Source: Microbacterium sp. Yaish 1 (lineage in GTDB: Bacteria > Actinomycetota > Actinomycetes > Actinomycetales > Microbacteriaceae). Taken from it: DNA of 64,000 nt. Each line of letters starts with the position of its first letter. The stretch's first letter is position 1. The notes below the pieces were generated by a model that saw only the letters and a program-made list of their open reading frames with translations, searched no databases and had not been told where the DNA came from. The position numbers and the translations under genes are program-made. Of this stretch, positions 56,525 through 64,000 are shown one piece after another. The DNA lies in NCBI RefSeq assembly GCF_002245215.1, contig NZ_NPMR01000001.1, positions 496,001 to 560,000 on the forward strand, in the 5' to 3' direction.

Positions 56525-57394
56525 GTGAAGGGCATCATTCTCGCCGGCGGTTCGGGCACGCGACTGCACCCGATCACGCTGGGCGTCTCGAAGCAGTTGA
56601 TCCCGGTGTACGACAAGCCGATGGTCTATTACCCCTTGTCGACGCTGATGCTCGCGGGCATCCGCGACATCCTGATCATCACGACGCCGCACGACGCGCC
56701 GTTCTTCGAGCGGCTCCTGGGCGACGGCTCGCAGTTCGGGATCTCGCTCACGTTCGCGCAGCAGCCGGCCCCCGACGGGCTGGCCCAGGCGTTCACGATC
56801 GGCGCAGACTTCATCGGCGACGACAAGGTGGCCCTCGTCCTCGGCGACAACCTCCTCTACGGACCGGGCCTCGGTTCACAGCTCAAGCGCTACGCCGACG
56901 TCGACGGCGGGGCTGTCTTCGCGTACTGGGTGGGCGAGCCTTCCGCGTACGGCGTGGTCGAGTTCGATGACGAGGGTCGCGCCGTGTCGCTGGAGGAGAA
57001 GCCCCGCGAGCCGAAGAGCAACTTCGCGGTGCCGGGCCTGTACTTCTACGACAACGATGTGATCGACATCGCCCGCAACCTCCAGCCCTCGCCCCGCGGC
57101 GAGTACGAGATCACCGACATCAACAGCGCCTACCTCGAACGGGGCAAGCTGCAGGTCGAGGTCCTCCCCCGCGGCACCGCCTGGCTCGACACCGGCACCT
57201 TCGATCAGATGACCGACGCCGCCGATTACGTGCGCACGATGGAGCGACGGACGGGTCTGCGGATCGGCGTTCCCGAGGAGGTGGCCTGGCGTCAGGGGTT
57301 CCTCTCCGACGACGAACTGCGCAACCGCGCGGCGAAGCTCGTGAAGTCCGGATACGGAACGTACCTGCTCGAGGTCCTCGAGCGCGGTCGGTGA
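56525..57394 (+). CDS. rmlA: Glucose-1-phosphate thymidylyltransferase
   Basis: RmlA makes dTDP-glucose, the first step to dTDP-rhamnose. The product has 289 residues from GTG 56525. The nucleotide loop [35 protein letters not shown], the [21 protein letters not shown] block and [12 protein letters not shown] are all family signatures. It is translationally coupled (GTGA) to the following glycosyltransferase. The next pathway gene, rmlB, starts at 63575, so the rml set is split by three genes. Confidence 0.97.
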   Translation: MKGIILAGGSGTRLHPITLGVSKQLIPVYDKPMVYYPLSTLMLAGIRDILIITTPHDAPFFERLLGDGSQFGISLTFAQQPAPDGLAQAFTIGADFIGDDKVALVLGDNLLYGPGLGSQLKRYADVDGGAVFAYWVGEPSAYGVVEFDDEGRAVSLEEKPREPKSNFAVPGLYFYDNDVIDIARNLQPSPRGEYEITDINSAYLERGKLQVEVLPRGTAWLDTGTFDQMTDAADYVRTMERRTGLRIGVPEEVAWRQGFLSDDELRNRAAKLVKSGYGTYLLEVLERGR

Positions 57395-59628
57395 CGCCCC
57401 GCGCCGCGTCGCCCGGCACCATCGTCCGGACGACCATCCGGCGCGCGGCCGCGGTCGCCCGCTCGCGCGTGCGAGACGTCCGGGGCTCCTGGTGGGGCGG
57501 CCCCATCATCCGCCGCATCGACCGGGTCTGGTGGGCGCGGACCATCAACCGTGCCGACATCGTCGACCCGGTCGCCGTCTCCGCCCAGCGGCCAGGCCTG
57601 AGCCCGCGCGCCGCCGTGCGGCATTACGTCCGCCGGGGCTTCCGCGACGGTTTCGTCCTGAACCCGCTGTTCTCGGAACAGATGGTGTCGATGCAGCTCT
57701 CCGACGCGGGGAGGGTCCCGGCCCTGTACGCGTACCTGGTGAACGACCGCCGACGCATCCGGACGAGCCTGCTGTGGGACGCCCCCGGCTACGCCCTCGC
57801 CCACCCCGAGTCCTCCGACGATCCTGCCGGCCCGCTCGGCCACGCCTGGCGCGGCCTGCAGGCGGGGTCAGCCCTGGCCTTCGGCTTTCCGGGCGATCGT
57901 GCGCAGATGCGCGCGGACCGGATCTCGGCTCTTGCGACCCGAGCGCTCTCCCCGGCAGGGCGGACCGCCGCGGAGAGCGACCTGGCCGAACTCGCCTCCA
58001 ACCACGTCGTGCTCCTGTGGCGCCTCGCCGGGCACGAGCGCGACTTCAGCCTCACGATGGACACGGCCGCGCAGGCGGGTCGCCGCATCGGTGCCCGTCT
58101 CGTCCTCGCTGTCAACGGCGAACGACCGGATGCCTGGGTGCCGGCCGTGGCCGCGTCGGCGGGCACCACCGGAACACTCGTCATCGCCGACGAGCCGTTG
58201 TCTTCCGTCGTCGGCAGCGTCACGGATCGGCTCGGTTCCGGCTCTCGCCTGATCGTCCGCGGGGCCGGTGACGAGATCACGACCGAGAGCGTCGTCGCCC
58301 TCGCCGAGACGGATGCAGGCATCACGTCGCCCCTCGTCCTCGACATCGACGGCGTTGTGATCAACTGCGGGCTGGTGCGGCGCGGACCTCGGCTGCATCC
58401 GCTCCTGCTCGGGCACCCCGCGGAGGACGCGCGCGGTCTCGGCCAGCGCGTGTCCGTCGACGGCATCGCCTCGTCGACGTTCGCCGTAACCGTGGGCACC
58501 TCGACGATGCCGGACACCGCCCAGGTCCGCACCGACGCGTGGGTCATCTCCCCTGAGCGTCATCTCCCGGCGCATGCGCGGGTCGAGGCGGCCCGGGGCA
58601 TGACCGACGACCTCGACCACCTGGTCGCCCGCATCGGTCTGGCCGCGGTCCATGACGACGACGCGCGACTCGGACGGCGATCGCCCGCGGCTCGATCCGC
58701 GGCGCCTCGGCTGCGGTGGGCGCTCAAGACCGCTGCTCCAGCCGGGCTCGGTGCGGAGTGGTGGGGCGACACGCACTTCGCGCGCGGGCTCGCCGATGCG
58801 CTCCGACGCCTGGGGCAGGATGTCGTCATCGACTCCATCGGGGCCCGTAATCGGCCGTCCCACCATCTCGATGACGTCGAAGTGGTCCTGCGCGGACCGG
58901 AGCGGATCGATCCCCACCGATCGGCGATCTCGCTGCTGTGGATCATCAGCCACCCCGACCAGCTGACACGCGACGAGACCGCCGCGTTCGATCACGTCTT
59001 CGCCGCCTCCGAGAAGTGGATCCGGTCGGCGGCCGGAGCGCTCGGGCCGATCGAGCCGCTGCTGCAGTGCACCGACGTGCACCGCTTCCACCCCACGGGC
59101 GCAGAGCGCACGGACCGGATCGTCTTCGTGGGCACGGCCCGCGGCATCCCGCGTCCCTCCGTCATCGAGCCGATCCGCGCCGGCTTCCAGGTCGACGTCT
59201 ACGGCCCCGACTGGACCGGCTGGATCCCCGCGTCGTCTGTCGTCGCGGCGGGGGTGCCGAACGCCGAACTGCCTGCACTCTACGAAGGCGCGCGCCTCGT
59301 CCTCAACGACCATTGGCCGGCCATGCAAGCATCCGGATTCATCTCGAACCGGCTCTTCGATGTCGTCGCCGCGGGCGGACGCGCGATCAGCGACGACGTC
59401 GAGGGAATCGACGAGCTGTTCAGCGGCATGGTGCGCACGTACCGCACCGTTCCCGAGCTTCTGGACCTGCTCCGGCAAGACCCGCAGCGCCTCTTCCCGT
59501 CCGGAGAGACGGCCGAGGTCATCTCGACAGGCATCCGGCACCTGCACTCGTTCGACGCTCGCGCCACGACGCTGCTCGAGACGGCGCTACGCGAGCGCAC
59601 GGCGCCGGCGGGCGGCCGCCAGCGCTAG
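57391..59628 (+). CDS. Two-part protein with CgeB-like glycosyltransferase C-terminus
   Basis: The product has 745 residues from GTG 57391. Residues 445-735 form a GT-B-type domain like CgeB/YkvP spore-coat glycosyltransferases: [55 protein letters not shown] and [21 protein letters not shown]. Residues 1-430 are a basic N-terminus plus a region with no family I recognise ([19 protein letters not shown] and [18 protein letters not shown] visible). The stop TAG overlaps the convergent stop of the RgpF-like gene in CTAG. It probably adds a sugar, perhaps rhamnose from the coupled RmlA pathway. Confidence 0.85.
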   Translation: MTPRAASPGTIVRTTIRRAAAVARSRVRDVRGSWWGGPIIRRIDRVWWARTINRADIVDPVAVSAQRPGLSPRAAVRHYVRRGFRDGFVLNPLFSEQMVSMQLSDAGRVPALYAYLVNDRRRIRTSLLWDAPGYALAHPESSDDPAGPLGHAWRGLQAGSALAFGFPGDRAQMRADRISALATRALSPAGRTAAESDLAELASNHVVLLWRLAGHERDFSLTMDTAAQAGRRIGARLVLAVNGERPDAWVPAVAASAGTTGTLVIADEPLSSVVGSVTDRLGSGSRLIVRGAGDEITTESVVALAETDAGITSPLVLDIDGVVINCGLVRRGPRLHPLLLGHPAEDARGLGQRVSVDGIASSTFAVTVGTSTMPDTAQVRTDAWVISPERHLPAHARVEAARGMTDDLDHLVARIGLAAVHDDDARLGRRSPAARSAAPRLRWALKTAAPAGLGAEWWGDTHFARGLADALRRLGQDVVIDSIGARNRPSHHLDDVEVVLRGPERIDPHRSAISLLWIISHPDQLTRDETAAFDHVFAASEKWIRSAAGALGPIEPLLQCTDVHRFHPTGAERTDRIVFVGTARGIPRPSVIEPIRAGFQVDVYGPDWTGWIPASSVVAAGVPNAELPALYEGARLVLNDHWPAMQASGFISNRLFDVVAAGGRAISDDVEGIDELFSGMVRTYRTVPELLDLLRQDPQRLFPSGETAEVISTGIRHLHSFDARATTLLETALRERTAPAGGRQR

Positions 59629-61559
59629 CGACGTCGCAGCGGACGCAGCATCCGCCTGACCCGTCGTCGCCACACCACCGACCGGTCGTACGCAGTCAGG
59701 AGGCGATCCTCCTGCTGGGGCCGGTGCAGCCTGGCGTACATCTTCAGGAAATCGCGGAAGGTTCCCCACTCGAACTCGCCGGCTCGGCGCAGGAACTCGA
59801 TCTGCTCCATCGTCGAAGCAGGCGGCAGCGTCACCGAGATCTGATCGAAGTTGTAGTCCAGCGCGGTGTAGCTGACCGCCATGTAGTCGGGAGACGTCAC
59901 CGTACGCGTGTGGTATCCGGCCTCCCCCGCGACGTACGCGGGGACGCGCTCGAGGATGTGAGCCAGCCCACCATCGACGTATGCCTCAACGCCGCCGAAC
60001 TGGTCGTAGTCCCACGGCTGCTCGACGAGGCGACGCAGCGCTTCAGGGCGCGCGAAGAACATCGACCCGTAGGGCGCGAGCGGCGTCCCCTCGTCGACGG
60101 GCACACGCACACCCATTTTCGCCATCAGCTCGAGGAATCCGGGCTTGTTCGCCCACCACCCATGTCCGAGCGTCGGGTGCCCGATGTGCACGACCGGCGG
60201 GAAGGCCATGCCCAGACCTGATTCGCGTTGGAAGAGCGCGACGAGGTTGGCGGTGTAGCCGCTCGAGAACAGCAGGTTCTCGAACTGCTGCAGTTTGAAG
60301 TGACGCCCGACGTTGTCGGAATCCTGCGGCGTCTTCTTCGAATGCACCTTCACGACGAGGTCGTATCCGCCGTCGAGCAGCTCGTCGCGGCAGCCGATCA
60401 GGAACGCGGCTTGGTCTCGCCCGTTGTTGGAGGGAAGGACCCGCACCTCGACCGAGCCCCGGGCGGTGCGCCGCGACAGGTGCTCGCGGATGCTGCGGGC
60501 ACGCTCCTCTTCCGGCGTCGTGATCACCAGGTCGTAGGCACCCGGGAGGGTGTCGATGCGATCCATGATCTCGTCGGTCATCTCGGGGTAGTAGATGTGT
60601 GCGACCGCGAGCGTCCGCAGCGGGCGGGTCGCGTCGTAGGTCCCGTCGTCCTCCTCCGCGAGCACCTCGAGCATGGCTGCGTCCGCATTCAGCGTCTGGG
60701 GCTCGACGTTGCGCGCGAGATCCTGGTAGATCAGCTCCATCGGGTAGCCACGGCGCTCCGCGGCCTCCAGCGTCCACCGGCCGATGACCGAGAGGCGATC
60801 CATGAAGGGTGGCCACTGGAAGAACGGGCGCCGCTTCAGGGTCGGGCAGCCCGCCTCGATGAGCTGCTGCGCGTAGAGGACAGCGTTGTTCTCGATCTTG
60901 TCGGTCAGGCTCGGGAAGGCGACTTCGGCGACGAAGCCGAAGTCGACGAAACGCTCGGTGAAGACCGCCTCGTGCTTCGCGACAGCATCCGAATAGCTGT
61001 CGAGCGACGGCAGATCGCGCCAATAACGGGTCCACTCTTCCGAGACAAACATGTCGCGCCGAACCGCCATCCAGTAGGACTGGAGGTGATAGGCGAGATA
61101 GGAGTCCCCGGTGAACGGGTTCGGCTCGACCCGCGGGTGGTCGGTCATCCCCCAGAAGTGGAGAGGCCGCTTGTCCATGCGCTCGAACAGCGGCGCGAAG
61201 TCGCCGATCGGCCCGAACCACGTGTCGTTCGCGAGGACGACCTCGTCCCACTCCGCGAGGCGATCGGCCAGATGCTCGAGACCCTCTTTGTAGCCGGTGA
61301 TATCGAAGCCGCGGTTCTCGCGCACGAGGATCTCGTCGGCGACCGGCTCGAGCGTCTGACGGCCGGCGTCGGTGAGAAGACCGTTGACGACGACGAGGAC
61401 GTGATCGCAATGAGCGCGCAGCCGGCTCAGCGCGTAGGGAATGTAGGCCTCGACGTCGCCCCGGCGGTCGTAGACGACGTAGATCAGCGCGCGCTTGCCA
61501 CCTTCGGGGAACTCCGCAGCGGCGCGAGCCGGGAAGTTCACGAGTTCAGCAGTCTTCAT
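59625..61559 (-). CDS. RgpF-like (rhamnan synthesis F) glycosyltransferase, copy A
   Basis: The product has 644 residues from ATG 61559. The RgpF family signature appears twice in two related halves. In the N-half it is ENRGFDITGYKEGL, VLANDTWFGP and QSYWMAVRRDMF; in the C-half SNNGRDQAAFLIGCRDEL, LVVKVHSKKTPQ and APYGSMFFARPEAL. RgpF proteins act in rhamnose-glucose polysaccharide synthesis of streptococci and in actinobacterial wall glycans. It is coupled (ATGA) to copy B upstream. dTDP-rhamnose would come from the adjacent rml genes. Confidence 0.9.
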   Translation of the reverse strand: MKTAELVNFPARAAAEFPEGGKRALIYVVYDRRGDVEAYIPYALSRLRAHCDHVLVVVNGLLTDAGRQTLEPVADEILVRENRGFDITGYKEGLEHLADRLAEWDEVVLANDTWFGPIGDFAPLFERMDKRPLHFWGMTDHPRVEPNPFTGDSYLAYHLQSYWMAVRRDMFVSEEWTRYWRDLPSLDSYSDAVAKHEAVFTERFVDFGFVAEVAFPSLTDKIENNAVLYAQQLIEAGCPTLKRRPFFQWPPFMDRLSVIGRWTLEAAERRGYPMELIYQDLARNVEPQTLNADAAMLEVLAEEDDGTYDATRPLRTLAVAHIYYPEMTDEIMDRIDTLPGAYDLVITTPEEERARSIREHLSRRTARGSVEVRVLPSNNGRDQAAFLIGCRDELLDGGYDLVVKVHSKKTPQDSDNVGRHFKLQQFENLLFSSGYTANLVALFQRESGLGMAFPPVVHIGHPTLGHGWWANKPGFLELMAKMGVRVPVDEGTPLAPYGSMFFARPEALRRLVEQPWDYDQFGGVEAYVDGGLAHILERVPAYVAGEAGYHTRTVTSPDYMAVSYTALDYNFDQISVTLPPASTMEQIEFLRRAGEFEWGTFRDFLKMYARLHRPQQEDRLLTAYDRSVVWRRRVRRMLRPLRRR

Positions 61560-63457
61560 TCCGAGTCCTCCCCGCGTCGCAGTCCCCGAGACAGCACGCG
61601 TCGCGCGCGCGCCACCACACCGTAGCCGCGCCGCGCGAAGTAGTAGATCGGCAGCAGACGCCGGGCCACGCCGAAGTGGTTGAGCCGCAGGTACATGCGG
61701 AACAGGGCCACCGGCCCACCGAACCCCATCGCGCCCGCCCCATGCAGGAACCGGATCTGATCGATCGGGTAGCCACGAACCGACATCGAGACCTGATCGG
61801 TCTTGAACTGGAGCGCGGTGTGACTGATGCTCGCGTGCTCGGGAGTCAGGACGGTTCGCGCGTGGAACCCGTCCTCGGCCGCGGCCAGCACGACCGTCCG
61901 CTCCTGGACATGCGCCAGTTCGCGGTTCCGCTTCCCTCGGCGATAATCGGCATGCCGCCAGCGCGGTTCGACCATCCTGCGGAGCGCGTCGGGACGCGCG
62001 ATCCACATGCCGCCGTAGGGCGCGAGCGGCGAGACGGCGTCGACGGGCACACGGATGCCGAGCTTGTCCAACAGGCGTTTCGACGGCCCTTCGAGGCCGG
62101 CCCACCCGCGGCCCATCGTGCCGAACCCGATGTGGACCATCGGCGGGAACACGAGCCCCAGACCCGGCTCACGAACGAACATCTGCAGGAGGTTGCGGGC
62201 GTACCCGCGGCTGCCCAGCAAGTTGTCGAGCTGATATCGCCGCGCGTAGCGGCGCAGATTCAGTGTCTTGCGCGGAGAGGGCCGGTTGTGGAGCTTGATC
62301 ACGATGTCGTGGCCCCCGTTGAGCAGCACGTCGCGGCAGCCGACGAAGAAGTCACTCATATCCCGGCCCGGGCCGGGCGGAACGACGCGCACTTCGAGCG
62401 AGCCGAAACCGAGGTCGTCGCGCTCTTCCAGGCGCGCCTGCACCTGCGCGGCGCTCATGCCGTCGCCCACGGTGACCAGGAGGTCATAGCCGGCGGGAAC
62501 GTTCCGGATAGCCTGCAGCACCTCGTCGAGCCCGACGAACTCGCTGACGTGGAGGATGACGACGATGGTGAGGGAGTCCACGGCGGACGTGTCGGGCCGC
62601 GCCTGCAGGGGCAGGACGTCGAGCATGCCGGCGTTCGTGTTGAGCGCCTTCGGGGGAACCGACCGCGCGAGGCTCTGTCGAATCAGCCCGGTGGGGAAAC
62701 CGTGGCCATCCAGACGCGCCAGCATCTCCCGCCCGATCACCGCGTGCTGGTCGAGGTATGGGGGGAAGAGTCGGAACTGCGCCTTGCCCACGACGGGGCA
62801 CCCGGCGGCCAACAGTGCACGAGCACTGAACACGAGCGGGTCACCACTGCGGAAATCCGATGCGGGAAAGGCGAACTCGACCGCCAGCCCCGCCCCGCGC
62901 AACGCACGAGGGAGGAGGTACTCCGCATCGTGCGGACGCTCCGTGCTCGAGACCCAGAACTCGTCGAGGACTTCGCTGCTCAGCGCCTCCTCGCGCAGGA
63001 CCGTCCACACCCAGGGCGCGGTCAGCAGCGGGAAGCCCTCGCCGGGGAAGGACTCCGGCTGGTGACCATGAGCGTTCTCGACCAGCTGCCAGGCCGCGCA
63101 GGGAACCTCGGCCATGCGGTTGATCACCGCGGAGAAATCGGAGACCGGTCCGAACCACGAGTCACCACTCAGGATCACTTCGTGCGCAGGCCCCGACTCG
63201 TCCGCGCGCTGTCGGATCGCGTCGCGGTAGTCGGTCGGCTGGAACACCGATGCCGCCGGCTCGGCGATCGAGTCGCAGATCCTGCGGAGACGCTGGCGCT
63301 CGGCCACCTCGAGCGCGTCCGGGACGATGACGACGATGTCGTCCATCAAAGGACGGAGCGCCGAGAGGGCGTGGATGACGTGGTCGTCCACCACCGCGCG
63401 CGGGCCTTCGACGGCATACACCAATCGGCGTCGTACGCGCTCTGCCGGTTCATCCAT
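61556..63457 (-). CDS. RgpF-like (rhamnan synthesis F) protein, divergent copy B
   Basis: The product has 633 residues from ATG 63457 (GAGGAG about 12 bases upstream). It has the same two-half plan as copy A: LSGDSWFGPVSDFSAVINRM and, in the C-half, PGRDMSDFFVGCRDVLLNGGHDIVIKLHNRPS and APYGGMWIARPDALRRM. The N-half motif that reads NRGFDITGY in copy A is replaced by PTDYRDAIRQ, so that half may be inactive or differently specific. It is first in a two-gene operon divergent from rmlB. Confidence 0.87.
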   Translation of the reverse strand: MDEPAERVRRRLVYAVEGPRAVVDDHVIHALSALRPLMDDIVVIVPDALEVAERQRLRRICDSIAEPAASVFQPTDYRDAIRQRADESGPAHEVILSGDSWFGPVSDFSAVINRMAEVPCAAWQLVENAHGHQPESFPGEGFPLLTAPWVWTVLREEALSSEVLDEFWVSSTERPHDAEYLLPRALRGAGLAVEFAFPASDFRSGDPLVFSARALLAAGCPVVGKAQFRLFPPYLDQHAVIGREMLARLDGHGFPTGLIRQSLARSVPPKALNTNAGMLDVLPLQARPDTSAVDSLTIVVILHVSEFVGLDEVLQAIRNVPAGYDLLVTVGDGMSAAQVQARLEERDDLGFGSLEVRVVPPGPGRDMSDFFVGCRDVLLNGGHDIVIKLHNRPSPRKTLNLRRYARRYQLDNLLGSRGYARNLLQMFVREPGLGLVFPPMVHIGFGTMGRGWAGLEGPSKRLLDKLGIRVPVDAVSPLAPYGGMWIARPDALRRMVEPRWRHADYRRGKRNRELAHVQERTVVLAAAEDGFHARTVLTPEHASISHTALQFKTDQVSMSVRGYPIDQIRFLHGAGAMGFGGPVALFRMYLRLNHFGVARRLLPIYYFARRGYGVVARARRVLSRGLRRGEDSE

Positions 63458-63500
63458 GTCGGCGGACGGCTCCTCTCGCGCCGCGGTCTGCGGCCGCTGA

Positions 63501-63506
63501 ATTCTA
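63501..63506 (-). promoter_or_regulatory. -10 box (TAGAAT) for the RgpF-like operon
   Basis: TAGAAT lies 43 bases before ATG 63457 on the minus strand, leaving room for a short leader with a ribosome site. No convincing -35 box is visible. Two AGCGCT copies lie nearby, at about 63520 and 63543. Confidence 0.4.
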
Positions 63507-63556
63507 TCGAGCGCACGTGAGCGCTCTAGGCGCGTTCCCTCAGCGCTCAGGTGTAG

Positions 63557-64000
<444 letters not shown>

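Overview
The window is a high-GC actinobacterial chromosome segment, most probably from Microbacterium or a close relative in the Microbacteriaceae. The evidence is the gene order secA - hpf - comF - lpqB - mtrB - mtrA, a WhiB regulator, a MoxR/DUF58/SpoIIM/RDD locus, GTG starts, very tight ATGA/GTGA/TGATG gene junctions, and many promoters that appear to make leaderless mRNA. I see no tRNA or rRNA gene, insertion sequence, phage gene or CRISPR array. No stretch longer than about 300 bases lacks a gene.

Left edge (1-2260, minus strand): three small helical proteins are followed by the first 386 codons of a large protein that runs off the window. Its N-terminal helical module, Thr/Gly linker, paired cysteines and hydrophobic pre-toxin segment look like a polymorphic toxin exported by a type VII (ESX-like) system. 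The small genes would be its partners or chaperones. The effector tip is not visible.

Conserved core (2411-29426): secA, a coiled-coil protein, hpf and comF are followed by the lpqB-mtrB-mtrA envelope-stress signalling operon. Next comes a plus-strand operon (12444-17816) of a membrane protein, DUF4129, DUF4350, a MoxR ATPase and DUF58. Its usual companions, SpoIIM-like (minus) and RDD (plus), follow at 20891-22763, but a katG-furA oxidative-stress unit lies between. Then come DUF3499, a zincin-like protein, DUF5719, a giant glycosyltransferase/membrane protein, whiB2 and manA. This order resembles two separate Mycobacterium tuberculosis regions (Rv3240c-Rv3260c and Rv3689-Rv3695), as I remember them.

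Surface-polysaccharide locus (29498-64000, continuing past the window): three consecutive O-antigen-ligase-type proteins, a GlfT1-like and a full-length GlfT2-like galactofuranosyltransferase, and two ABC exporters (the second with a carbohydrate-binding Wzt tail). It also holds UDP-galactopyranose mutase, an acyltransferase, a Wzx-like flippase, about eight further glycosyltransferases, a DUF616 protein, two RgpF-like proteins, and sugar-nucleotide enzymes (a 4-epimerase, UDP-xylose synthase, RmlA, start of RmlB). Together these predict at least one galactofuranose-containing polymer and one or more further heteropolysaccharides containing rhamnose and probably xylose. The genes for the mycobacterial-type galactan sit in an organism group that makes no mycolic acids.

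Main points of interest: the toxin operon; the galactan-type locus; three ligases beside three candidate export routes; an unfamiliar protein at 38227-39159; a leaderless minicistron that overlaps a TTG start at 40254-40274; and the recurrent TANNNT box placed 6-9 bases before start codons.
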